Origin: Campylobacterales bacterium
GTDB lineage: Bacteria; Campylobacterota; Campylobacteria; Campylobacterales; Sulfurovaceae
Direction: 5' to 3'
Length of the DNA: 5,792 bases
NCBI GenBank assembly: GCA_014763905.1
Contig: JACXUN010000104.1
Span: 1 to 5,792, forward strand
Under the pieces are notes generated by a model, which had not been told where the DNA came from, did not search any database, and worked only from the letters and a program-made list of their open reading frames with translations. The translations under genes and the position numbers were made by a program. Below, one piece after another: positions 1 through 5,671 of the stretch; within the stretch, counting starts at the first letter, position 1; each line of letters starts with the position of its first letter.

Positions 1-60
1 AATTAGCTACGGCTAGTCCTACGAATTTTGATTTTTCAAATCTTACCTATTTTTAGGCTT
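1..60 (-). repeat. Half of a large palindromic repeat, cut by the window edge
   Basis: On the minus strand this stretch starts with AAGCCTAAAAATAGG (60-46), runs through an AT-rich arm and ends in AGGACTAGC plus AGCTAATT (20-1). The apex is a short stem TAGC/GCTA (4-7 with 12-15) around the tetraloop TACG, which puts the centre of symmetry near 9.5. Only the first few bases of the second arm are inside the window. The apex matches the apex of the hairpin at 5671-5768 in 17 of 20 bases, including the same mispaired positions, and the AAGCCTAAAAATAGG block recurs exactly at 5777-5791. There is also a small internal stem GATTT/AAATC at 30-42. I infer a member of a dispersed non-coding palindromic family. 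It may also end transcription past the RluA-family gene, but I see no clear T-tract to support that. Confidence 0.7.
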
Positions 61-96
61 CTGTGACTATGATATCCCGTCGAACTCAGGTTAATA
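61..96 (-). repeat. Left copy of a 36-base terminal inverted repeat
   Basis: The reverse complement of 61-96 matches 5636-5671 at 33 of 36 positions without gaps. The core AACCTGAGTTCGACGG is identical and the three differences lie in the GATATC/AGTATT part. Both copies end in ATAGTCACAG. Here that end is followed directly by the AAGCCTAAAAATAGG module, whereas in the right copy a hairpin of about 100 bases sits between the two. The copy lies downstream of the last gene of the operon. The equivalent of the TATAAT box in the right copy reads TATGAT here (68-73, plus strand) and faces the 3' end of the RluA-family gene. Confidence 0.85.
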
Positions 97-129
97 GAGT
101 GGACTCTCATTCTCAACCATGCTGACTCC

Positions 130-864
130 TTATTTATACTTTTCGATATCTTTTGGCTCTCGGGCTTCAAAACTGTAATCCAATAGTGAAATGGATTGGG
201 CATGGAGTAAAATTCGTCGAGAACGGGTCACCGAACCGTAACGCTCATCTCCTACTACCGGATGACCGATACTGGATAAATGGACACGAATCTGATGTGT
301 CCGACCGGTCATGATCTCCACTTCGACTTTGGACTTCTTTCCTTGAATCTCTAATGGTCTGACGATACTCACCGCCGGTTTTCCTTGCTTCAAATCGATT
401 TTGGAAAAGGCTTTACCGCCCCGCTTATGGGTCACAATCGGCGTATCGATCTTCACCTCTTCATAGAAAACCCCCTCAACCCAAGCGGTATAAGTCTTTT
501 TGACTTTACGCTGCTTGAACTGCTCCACCGCTTTTTTTAGAAACGCTTCATTGCGTGCCAAGAGCAAAACCCCTGAGGTATCACGGTCAAGTCGGTGAAG
601 CAGTTCGGCTCCCTCTATCGCATCTTGGATATCGTAGCTGTCGATCAGTGCCGGTTTATTGATCGCAATGATATTCTCATCTTGATAGATGATATCGACA
701 TTGTCCGTTCGCTCAATTCGGAAACGGGTATCTTCCGACATCTCCGCTCGGGCGATCTTGACTTTGCGATCGAGGACATAGACCAATCCCCGATCGATAA
801 GCTCTTTGGCTTTTTTATTGGAGATCTGTTCTTGCTGGGCTAGTAGTTTAAAGGCTTGTTCCAT
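130..864 (-). CDS. RluA-family RNA pseudouridine synthase (HP0956-like)
   Basis: The 244-residue protein should convert specific uridines in structured RNA, most likely rRNA, to pseudouridine in the cytoplasm. The family is shown by HRLDRDTSG at residues 90-98, in which D93 is the expected catalytic aspartate, by the INKP segment at 68-71, and by GRTHQIRVHL with GHPVVGDERYG at 187-210. Residues 1 to about 50 look like an S4-type RNA-binding domain. After INKP the protein reads ALIDSYDIQDA instead of the usual GLLVHP-like stretch, which fits a divergent subfamily. The ATG at 864 lies six bases past the waaA stop, so translation is probably coupled; the ribosome binding site is weak. It is the last gene of the run and is followed by repeats. 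The exact target (RluC, RluD or TruC type) cannot be told from sequence alone. Confidence 0.92.
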   Translation of the reverse strand: MEQAFKLLAQQEQISNKKAKELIDRGLVYVLDRKVKIARAEMSEDTRFRIERTDNVDIIYQDENIIAINKPALIDSYDIQDAIEGAELLHRLDRDTSGVLLLARNEAFLKKAVEQFKQRKVKKTYTAWVEGVFYEEVKIDTPIVTHKRGGKAFSKIDLKQGKPAVSIVRPLEIQGKKSKVEVEIMTGRTHQIRVHLSSIGHPVVGDERYGSVTRSRRILLHAQSISLLDYSFEAREPKDIEKYK

Positions 865-870
865 CTATTT

Positions 871-2067
871 TCACTTTTTTAATTCTTCTTGAATCGAATC
901 GAGTATCAGTTGAATATCGGTTCGTTGTTTGATTTTGGTCGGGATCAATTGGGCGTGCTGTTGCAATCGTCTGGCTAAATTTTCCCGTGTGACGATCGCA
1001 ATTCCTTCAATCATATTGAAAACATCCCGCTGATTGAAGTAGTGTTCTCCCGAGATGATTTTACATCCAAACTGAGCGGCTTCGGCGGCATTGTGTCCGC
1101 CGACTTTTTCAAAGGCACCGCCCAGTATCACGATATCGCTAATCGCATAGATATTGACCAATTCACCCAAGAGATCAACTACTACGATATCGGAATTGAA
1201 TGCTTCATTGTCCGAAAAGTTATGGGTCGTTAAGCGATGCTCCTTCGCAAAATTTTTAACCATCTGTTTCACTTTCTCGAAACGTTCAGGATGCCGAGGA
1301 ACAATGACAAGACGAGAATCCGGATGCTCTTTTTTAAACGCCACAAAAGCGTCTAATATCAATCGTTCCTCCCCTTCATGGGTACTCGCCCCACAGATCA
1401 ATAACGCTTTCGGTTTAGAAAGCTGCTTAGTCGGGGTGGGGATATTGGCTAATTTGATATTACCGATAACGCGAACATTTTTTGCTCCCAGAGACTCCAG
1501 ATATGCTTTGTCTTGATCACTTTGAGCATACACCTCGTCAATATAAGCAAAAATCCGCCGATAGAGCCAAGCAACCCGTTTATATTTGGGATAAGAACGC
1601 TCACTCATTCGGGCATTGATCAATAGCGTTTTGGCTCCCCGATTCTGAGCCAATGCAAACAACAGATACCAAAACTCTGCTTCCATTACTACCAAAACTT
1701 TTTGCGGTCTGAGCCATTGAAACAACAACGGTTCAAATGGCAGATAGCGGCTTTGGTCAGGCTGCTTCTTCACTATCGCCTCAAAACCGGTCTGTGTGGT
1801 GGTAGTCAATCGCAACTTATCATTCGGAAGGCTCTCTAGTATCGGATAGATAGCTCGTGCTTCTCCAAAGCTACAGGAGTGAAACCAGATACCATTCGGT
1901 GCTAAAGGGGGATTTTGAGTTAAAAAAAATCGTGCAGGGATTGAGTACTTATACTTCTCTTTTTTTTTGGAGAGGAACAAAAGAATTGGAAGTGCTATGA
2001 TATAGAATATCAATAGTACGAGACTATAGAGGATAAAAAAAGCTTTATCCCAAACACCTCCTCTCAA
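871..2067 (-). CDS. waaA: 3-deoxy-D-manno-octulosonic acid transferase (WaaA/KdtA)
   Basis: This enzyme transfers Kdo from CMP-Kdo to lipid A precursor at the inner face of the cytoplasmic membrane, the first step of lipopolysaccharide core assembly. The 398 residues are close to the family's usual length of about 400-425. A hydrophobic anchor spans residues 8-33 and is followed by a lysine-rich stretch. The N-terminal glycosyltransferase half has HSCSFGEARA (63-72), with E69 as the likely general base, and MEAEFWYLL (128-136). The C-terminal half has GASTHEGEE (226-234), VPRHPERF (256-263), DLLGEL (298-303) and GGAFEKVGGHNAAEAA (316-331). The start is TTG, supported by AAGGGGAG (2078-2071), which overlaps the stop of the preceding gene. 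A second Shine-Dalgarno-like GGAGG lies just inside the gene but has no in-frame start at a suitable distance. A run of nine A (coding strand, 1968-1960) encodes three lysines. Confidence 0.95.
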   Translation of the reverse strand: MRGGVWDKAFFILYSLVLLIFYIIALPILLFLSKKKEKYKYSIPARFFLTQNPPLAPNGIWFHSCSFGEARAIYPILESLPNDKLRLTTTTQTGFEAIVKKQPDQSRYLPFEPLLFQWLRPQKVLVVMEAEFWYLLFALAQNRGAKTLLINARMSERSYPKYKRVAWLYRRIFAYIDEVYAQSDQDKAYLESLGAKNVRVIGNIKLANIPTPTKQLSKPKALLICGASTHEGEERLILDAFVAFKKEHPDSRLVIVPRHPERFEKVKQMVKNFAKEHRLTTHNFSDNEAFNSDIVVVDLLGELVNIYAISDIVILGGAFEKVGGHNAAEAAQFGCKIISGEHYFNQRDVFNMIEGIAIVTRENLARRLQQHAQLIPTKIKQRTDIQLILDSIQEELKK

Positions 2068-2070
2068 AGT

Positions 2071-2078
2071 CTCCCCTT
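2071..2078 (-). promoter_or_regulatory. Ribosome binding site that decides the waaA TTG start
   Basis: The minus strand reads AAGGGGAG, three bases before the TTG at 2067, and it overlaps the TAA stop of the flgZ-like gene (2079-2077). A second purine-rich GGAGG at 2061-2057 lies inside waaA codons 3-4. It has no usable in-frame start 5-9 bases after it, so TTG at 2067 is the best-supported start. Confidence 0.65.
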
Positions 2079-2802
2079 ATGCGTCGCTTGTTATAACTTG
2101 CGGTTCAATATAGAGGATACGACCACAATGGTGACAGGTGATAATCTCTTCGGACTTAATCAATTCTGCATACGCCGAATCGTTAATCTTCATATAACAC
2201 CCGTAACACGCCTGCTTACGAACCGGAACAACCGCACTGTTTTTTGCCCAGATACGAATCTTCTCATAGAATGAGAGTATTTTCTGATCCAAGCTAATGG
2301 TTTTGCTTTCACGTTGTGCAAAAAGTTTAGCTTTATCATCCTCAATAGAACTCATTTTAGCCTCAACCTCTTTAGAGATTTTAGAGGCTTCTTCTTCCGC
2401 TTTATCCAGCTGCTCACTTGTATCAGCCAGTACTGATTTTCTTGCTTCGAGTACCTTATTTAATCGATTAATCTCTTCATTGGCATAACCCAGCTTCTCT
2501 TTTGCCAGCTCCCATTCCATCTGTAAAGCCTGTGCCTCTTTTTCGTTTTTGACAGCTTTCTCTTTGGCTGTATTGTGTACTAGCTGATCATTGAGTGATC
2601 GAATTTGATTCTCATACGCAGTGATTTTTGCTACAGTATCTTCAATTTGACCGCTTAGCTCGGTAATTTTTGCAGCTATCTCATCACGCTTTGCTACTTT
2701 TTTTGCCACTTTTTTCTGAGCAGCTTCAATCAAAGGGTTAAAATCATCAATCGCTTTATCCAGTTGTGAAAGCTCTATCAACTCATTTAAATGTCTATTC
2801 AA
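2077..2802 (-). CDS. flgZ: Coiled-coil zinc-ribbon protein, FlgZ/HP0958 type (RpoN chaperone family)
   Basis: The 241-residue protein has a long, charged, Lys/Glu/Ala-rich coiled coil from about residue 10 to 175, then a short globular end with two zinc-knuckle pairs, C199-x2-C202 and C223-x2-C226. This layout is that of the CT398/HP0958 family. In Helicobacter pylori the homologue stabilises the sigma-54 factor RpoN and is needed for flagellar gene expression, and it has also been linked to flaA mRNA. That role here is inferred from family and from gene order (between Nif3-like and waaA, as in H. pylori). The start is TTG at 2802, supported by AAGGAT at 2813-2808 and by a start position that fits the N-terminus expected for the family. 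The TAA stop overlaps the waaA ribosome binding site. In bacteria without flagella the same family is annotated only as a zinc-ribbon nucleic-acid-binding protein. Confidence 0.85.
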   Translation of the reverse strand: MNRHLNELIELSQLDKAIDDFNPLIEAAQKKVAKKVAKRDEIAAKITELSGQIEDTVAKITAYENQIRSLNDQLVHNTAKEKAVKNEKEAQALQMEWELAKEKLGYANEEINRLNKVLEARKSVLADTSEQLDKAEEEASKISKEVEAKMSSIEDDKAKLFAQRESKTISLDQKILSFYEKIRIWAKNSAVVPVRKQACYGCYMKINDSAYAELIKSEEIITCHHCGRILYIEPQVITSDA

Positions 2803-2807
2803 TCTCT

Positions 2808-2813
2808 ATCCTT
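2808..2813 (-). promoter_or_regulatory. Ribosome binding site supporting the flgZ TTG start
   Basis: The minus strand reads AAGGAT five bases before the TTG at 2802. The first in-frame ATG is well inside the coiled coil, so the TTG is the reasonable start. Confidence 0.6.
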
Positions 2814-2848
2814 TAGGAGTTTCAGGGGTTGTTTGTAGTTAAAAAAAT

Positions 2849-3571
2849 TCAAACCAAATCAAACGGGTTTTTAGAATTCACAATTATAGCAGAAAGTGCT
2901 AAATTTTCCAACTCACGCACCATCACCGCTACAAAGAATCGTTCACTTTCATAGTGACCGATATCAACCATCATCAAATTCTGACTCATCGCTTTCATCG
3001 CATCATGATATTTGATATCACCGGTCAAAAAACAGTCCGCTTCAACCTCATCCATCAATGAAGCTCCAGCTCCCGTTGTTAGGGCGATAGAGCTTATCTT
3101 ATTTTTAGGAGATACCACTCGCAGTTTTTCCAATCCCAATTTGATTTTCAAATGGTTCAGCAGCTCCTCTTTGCTCCACGATCCTTCGCACTTGCAGATA
3201 AAATCACGTTGAGCTGATTGTGTAAAGCCCAGTACCTCTTCAAATACATAACGATTGAGATGTGTTTTATCAAAATTGGTGTGCATCGCAATAAGTGATA
3301 GCCGCTTCTGTACCATAATCTCCAGTAAGTTTGCCGGATAAATCGAAAAGTCCAACGCTTTAAGCCTTGAGAAAATCAGCGGATGGTGGATAATAAAAAG
3401 CGTATCCTCTTGTGCCGCTAAAAGCATCGCTTCATCAACATCCAATGCCACGACGATGTGACTCACTTCACGTTCCATCTCGCCGATGAGAAGTCCGGAA
3501 TTGTCCCATTTCTCTTGGAGTTCAAAGGGACTTATTGCATTTAATTTTTCATATATCTCTATAGTTTTCAT
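2849..3571 (-). CDS. Nif3-like dinuclear metal centre protein (YbgI/DUF34 family)
   Basis: The 240-residue cytoplasmic protein belongs to the Nif3/YbgI family, which forms hexameric toroids with a two-metal site per subunit. The signature pieces are EKWDNSGLLIG (20-30), IIHHPLIF (60-67) with H62 and H63, MHTNFD (96-101) with H97 and D101, and the C-terminal GHYESE (205-210) with H206 and E210. These are the expected metal ligands and all are present. The length fits the short bacterial form without the inserted PII-like domain. The ATG at 3571 is preceded by GGGATGA. The gene sits between glyQ and the flgZ-like gene with 46 bases to the latter. Public annotations call the family GTP cyclohydrolase 1 type 2 homologue, but its true reaction is not settled, so I assign no enzyme activity. 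Confidence 0.93.
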   Translation of the reverse strand: MKTIEIYEKLNAISPFELQEKWDNSGLLIGEMEREVSHIVVALDVDEAMLLAAQEDTLFIIHHPLIFSRLKALDFSIYPANLLEIMVQKRLSLIAMHTNFDKTHLNRYVFEEVLGFTQSAQRDFICKCEGSWSKEELLNHLKIKLGLEKLRVVSPKNKISSIALTTGAGASLMDEVEADCFLTGDIKYHDAMKAMSQNLMMVDIGHYESERFFVAVMVRELENLALSAIIVNSKNPFDLV

Positions 3572-3580
3572 TGATCATCC

Positions 3581-3629
3581 CGTAGGGTTAACTTATCGAC
3601 CTTTTGATGGTCGGTAAACCAACCCTACG
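3581..3629. repeat. Imperfect hairpin filling the glyQ to Nif3 gap
   Basis: CGTAGGGTT (3581-3589) is exactly complementary to AACCCTACG (3621-3629), and inside it CGACC (3597-3601) pairs with GGTCG (3609-3613) around a seven-base loop. The two seven-base connectors are of equal length and pair in part, giving a symmetric 21-base arm on each side. The element starts one base after the glyQ stop and ends nine bases before the Nif3 ATG. It resembles the GTAGGGTGGGTT-type palindromes I remember from many proteobacterial genomes. In mRNA it could attenuate transcription or protect the upstream 3' end. There is no T-tract for a standard intrinsic terminator. Confidence 0.7.
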
Positions 3630-3630
3630 C

Positions 3631-4512
3631 TTACCCCTTAACACGAGCATTACGTTCCGGCTCTTGCTCTTTATAAAGCTCCGCACACCCTTTAGACAAC
3701 TCCCGCACCTTCAAGATATAGTTCTGACGCTGTGCCTGAGAGATCGCTTTACGAGCATCCAAAACGTTAAACGCATGAGAAGCCACCATACACTGATCAT
3801 ACGCCGGTAATGGCAACCCTGCCTCTAAACAGATTTTGCACTCCTCACTGGCATCGTCAAAATCTTTTAACAGCTTTTCTACACTGGCAACTTCAAAATG
3901 GTACTTACTAAACTCATACTCACTCTCTTTATGCACATCCGCATAGGTGGTCACCTCATCACCATTGGTATTCCAGACGATGTCAAAGACCGACTCTACG
4001 CCTTGGAGATACATCGCCAATCGCTCCGTACCATAGGTAATCTCCACCGCTACCGGATCACACGCGATACCCCCGACCTGTTGGAAATAGGTGAACTGCG
4101 TCACTTCCATTCCATCCAACCACACTTCCCAACCAAGCCCCCACGCTCCAAGTGTCGGAGATTCCCAGTTGTCTTCCACGAAACGGATATCGTGTTCTTG
4201 GAGATTAAGTCCTAAATATTCGAGTGATTTCAGATACAACTCTTGGATATTATCGGGACTTGGTTTGATAAGCACCTGAAACTGATAATAGGCTCCCAAT
4301 CGATTCGGATTCTCTCCGTATCGTCCATCCGTCGGTCGTCGTGACGGAGCCACATAGGCTGTACTCCACGGTTTACTATCCAAGCTTCGGAGTAATGTCG
4401 CCGGGTGAAATGTTCCTGCCCCTGCTGGGATATCATAAGGCTGTACAATATTACACCCCTGCTCTGCCCAGAACTGTTGTAGTTTTAGTAGTAGTTGACT
4501 AAATGTTAGCAC
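3631..4512 (-). CDS. glyQ: Glycyl-tRNA synthetase alpha subunit
   Basis: This is the catalytic chain of the bacterial alpha2-beta2 glycyl-tRNA synthetase, which makes glycyl-AMP and charges tRNA-Gly. The 293 residues are near the usual length of about 290-305. Class II motifs are clear: motif 2 lies in [20 protein letters not shown] (53-72), motif 3 in [10 protein letters not shown] (160-169), and the glycine-pocket region is [20 protein letters not shown] (108-127). The N-terminal [14 protein letters not shown] (14-27) is typical. The start is GTG at 4512, with AAGGAG five bases upstream. Both the start and its ribosome binding site lie inside the end of the ATPase remnant. The partner glyS is not in the window, which is common in Campylobacterota, where the two subunits are often unlinked. 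Confidence 0.97.
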   Translation of the reverse strand: MLTFSQLLLKLQQFWAEQGCNIVQPYDIPAGAGTFHPATLLRSLDSKPWSTAYVAPSRRPTDGRYGENPNRLGAYYQFQVLIKPSPDNIQELYLKSLEYLGLNLQEHDIRFVEDNWESPTLGAWGLGWEVWLDGMEVTQFTYFQQVGGIACDPVAVEITYGTERLAMYLQGVESVFDIVWNTNGDEVTTYADVHKESEYEFSKYHFEVASVEKLLKDFDDASEECKICLEAGLPLPAYDQCMVASHAFNVLDARKAISQAQRQNYILKVRELSKGCAELYKEQEPERNARVKG

Positions 4513-4763
4513 TTTAACTCCTTACCATTAAATTTAAAAACAATATTTCCATCACTACTAATTTGATTCTCAAAAATCAATTTAATTAATTTTTTAGACA
4601 AATTACTTTTCATATTGAAAGAAGCAAGAAATTTTAATTGTAGATATAATGCCTTCCCAACCGTACTCTTCCCCGTATCATTCTCCCCAGCAATGACCGT
4701 AAGCCCATCTAACTTAATATTAGCTTCTTTAATCATTCCGATATTTTTTAACTGGAGTTCCAT
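4506..4763 (-). pseudogene. N-terminal remnant of an AAA/SMC-like ATP-binding protein
   Basis: The 85-residue frame begins like a full ATPase of the AAA_13/AAA_23 or OLD-like type: a beta strand MELQLKNIGMIKEANI, then LDGLTVIAGENDTGKSTVGKAL, with the Walker A motif GENDTGKST at about residues 26-34. It then stops after about 50 more residues. Walker B, the signature motif and the long coiled coil are all absent; the family usually has several hundred residues. It is much richer in A and T than glyQ or purE, which suggests acquired DNA. The ATG at 4763 has an AGGA upstream. The TAA stop overlaps the GTG start of glyQ by seven bases and the fragment contains the glyQ ribosome binding site, so its translation may now be coupled to glyQ. 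I read it as a decayed gene; a short expressed leader protein is possible. Confidence 0.7.
4518..4523 (-). promoter_or_regulatory. Ribosome binding site for the glyQ GTG start
   Basis: The minus strand reads AAGGAG with five bases before GTG at 4512. It lies within the last codons of the ATPase remnant and fixes the glyQ start despite the non-ATG codon. Confidence 0.75.
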
Positions 4764-4792
4764 CTATTTATCCTAATTATTGCTCTTTGAAG

Positions 4793-4821
4793 AGTATACC
4801 ATATATATAAATCTACCTTAA
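4793..4821 (-). promoter_or_regulatory. Candidate extended -10 promoter driving the remnant and glyQ
   Basis: On the minus strand TGGTATACT (4801-4793) is an extended -10 element (TGN followed by TATACT). A poor -35-like TTAAGG lies at 4821-4816, 17 bases upstream. Campylobacterota sigma-70 promoters usually lack a clear -35 and rely on the -10 and AT-rich upstream DNA, which fits the TA-rich tract here. The predicted start is near 4787, giving a leader of about 24 bases to the ATG at 4763. It would drive the glyQ-to-RluA run separately from purE-grx. Confidence 0.45.
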
Positions 4822-4827
4822 TAGAGT

Positions 4828-4843
4828 CATATATACATATATG
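4828..4843. repeat. Short AT palindrome next to the REP-like hairpin
   Basis: CATATAT (4828-4834) and ATATATG (4837-4843) are perfect inverted arms separated by two bases, and they abut the next hairpin without a gap. It may be part of the same inserted element or an operator-like site. The low complexity makes chance quite possible. Confidence 0.4.
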
Positions 4844-4869
4844 CGTTCCCAAGCTGGAGCTTGGGAACG
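4844..4869. repeat. REP-like perfect hairpin, 12-base arms
   Basis: CGTTCCCAAGCT (4844-4855) and AGCTTGGGAACG (4858-4869) are exact inverted arms around GG. This sequence is one I remember as a recurrent palindrome in many unrelated bacterial genomes, of the kind moved by REP-associated tyrosine transposases; the identification is from memory. It starts (minus strand) five bases past the glutaredoxin stop. No T-run follows it, so it is a poor classic terminator, though it could stabilise the purE-grx 3' end. Confidence 0.8.
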
Positions 4870-4874
4870 AGAGT

Positions 4875-5117
4875 TTACAGCCCTAACGCTTTCTCGATTT
4901 GTTTTTGGTCAAAGCCGCAAATCCATTTGGTTCCGCCGATGAGGATTGCGGGTAACCCTCGACATTTGCGTCGGCAGTCCATTTCAGCTTTGGGATCTTT
5001 GGTGACATCAATGGCTTTAAACTTAATCCCTTTGTTTTTGAAGTAGGCTTTGGCTCGCGTACACCATACACAAGAGGGACTGGTAAAAAGGATAACTGAT
5101 TTTTGTGGCTTATTCAT
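4875..5117 (-). CDS. Glutaredoxin-family thiol-disulfide protein
   Basis: The 80-residue protein has the thioredoxin-fold layout of glutaredoxin/NrdH proteins: a beta strand VILFTSPS, the redox site C16-V-W-C19 followed by T-R-A-K, a helix, strand IKFKAIDV (31-38), and a loop with P56 in GLPAILIGG as the likely cis-proline, ending in WICGFD. The usual second residue Pro of CPxC is Val here, and the usual Thr-Val-Pro is Gly-Leu-Pro. Three further cysteines (C48, C52, C67) are present, C48 and C52 in DCRRKCRG. It probably reduces disulfides in the cytoplasm; its partner (ribonucleotide reductase or other) is unknown. The ATG is one base after the purE stop, so the two genes are one operon and probably translationally coupled. 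Confidence 0.88.
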   Translation of the reverse strand: MNKPQKSVILFTSPSCVWCTRAKAYFKNKGIKFKAIDVTKDPKAEMDCRRKCRGLPAILIGGTKWICGFDQKQIEKALGL

Positions 5118-5118
5118 T

Positions 5119-5613
5119 TTAGAGAATAACCTCTACCGTACTCGAATCAAGCTCTACTTTTTTGGCTTTGCTGATTCGGTCTTCTTGAAGTTTGATTTTG
5201 AGTTCATCATCTTGCAGTGCCATGATTTGGATCGCTAAATACGCCGCATTTTGAGCTCCAGCTTTACCGATTGCTACTGTACCTACCGGCATACCTGCCG
5301 GCATCATTACGGTACTCAACAAAGCATCTTCTCCTCGAAGTTCACCACTCGCCATTGGAACACCCAATACCGGTTTGGTTGTTGTCGCTGCCAAAGCACC
5401 GGCAAGGTGAGCTGCCATACCTGCTGCCGCGATAAAGACCTGAACCCCTTTGGCTTCTGCTTCTTTAATATAATTTTTGGTTCGTTCCGGACTTCGATGT
5501 ACTGAAGAGATAATCAACTCATACGGTACGCCAAATTTTTGCAAGGTTGCTGCACACTCTTGCATTACCTCATAATCGCTCTTACTGCCAATAATAATAG
5601 ATACGAATTTCAT
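5119..5613 (-). CDS. purE: N5-carboxyaminoimidazole ribonucleotide mutase (PurE class I)
   Basis: PurE moves the carboxyl group of N5-CAIR to carbon 4, giving CAIR in de novo purine synthesis; the cytoplasmic enzyme is an octamer. The 164 residues match the bacterial class I length. Key parts are GSKSD (9-13), [10 protein letters not shown] (36-45) with H39 as the likely catalytic histidine, [15 protein letters not shown] (62-76), KPVLGVP (80-86) and the [31 protein letters not shown] stretch from 94, cut by no gap. The ATG at 5613 has AGGAG (5624-5620) seven bases ahead. The partner purK, needed to make N5-CAIR, is not in the window. The gene leads the purE-grx unit and sits just downstream of the right-end repeat. 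Confidence 0.97.
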   Translation of the reverse strand: MKFVSIIIGSKSDYEVMQECAATLQKFGVPYELIISSVHRSPERTKNYIKEAEAKGVQVFIAAAGMAAHLAGALAATTTKPVLGVPMASGELRGEDALLSTVMMPAGMPVGTVAIGKAGAQNAAYLAIQIMALQDDELKIKLQEDRISKAKKVELDSSTVEVIL

Positions 5614-5631
5614 CTACCACTCCTATAATCT

Positions 5632-5644
5632 AGGTTATTAACCT
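5632..5644. repeat. 13-base palindrome AGGTTATTAACCT
   Basis: Six-base arms AGGTTA and TAACCT flank one central base. The palindrome lies at the inner edge of the right inverted repeat, between the putative -10 and the purE ribosome binding site. The left copy keeps only the AACCT-side half. It could be an operator or simply the edge of the repeat. Confidence 0.4.
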
Positions 5645-5671
5645 GAGTTCGACGGAGTATTATAGTCACAG
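5636..5671 (+). repeat. Right copy of the 36-base terminal inverted repeat
   Basis: It matches the reverse complement of 61-96 at 33 of 36 bases. It ends in ATAGTCACAG and then runs straight into the large hairpin. It lies 22 bases upstream of the purE ATG and holds the TATAAT box described separately. Confidence 0.85.
5659..5664 (-). promoter_or_regulatory. Candidate purE -10 box inside the repeat
   Basis: The minus strand reads TATAAT, a full match to the sigma-70 -10 consensus, 45 bases ahead of the purE ATG. A start near 5652 would leave a leader of about 38 bases that includes the AGGAG site. No -35 is visible (GAAAAA at the expected distance), as is usual in Campylobacterota. The box is part of the right inverted repeat, so the repeat may supply the promoter. 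Confidence 0.5.

Noticed and set aside
96..107. AGAGTGGACTCT as an operator or terminator stem
   Set aside because: Five-base arms with a two-base gap and no T-run; likely chance.
2055..2061. Internal GGAGG in waaA as the true ribosome binding site
   Set aside because: The GTG and TTG that follow are out of frame, and the TTG one stops at once. The upstream AAGGGGAG with TTG at 2067 fits better.
3898..4215. Plus-strand open frame of about 105 codons opposite glyQ
   Set aside because: It lies fully antisense to a clear glyQ, has no recognisable domain and no good ribosome binding site. The other plus-strand frames opposite waaA, flgZ and Nif3 fail in the same way.
4844..4869. Intrinsic terminator after the glutaredoxin gene
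   Set aside because: The stem is strong, but the minus strand continues CATATATG with no T-run, so it is listed as a REP-like repeat.
61..5671. Compound transposon with the gene run as cargo
   Set aside because: No transposase, repeats of only 36 bases, and cargo made of conserved housekeeping genes in an ancestral-looking order.
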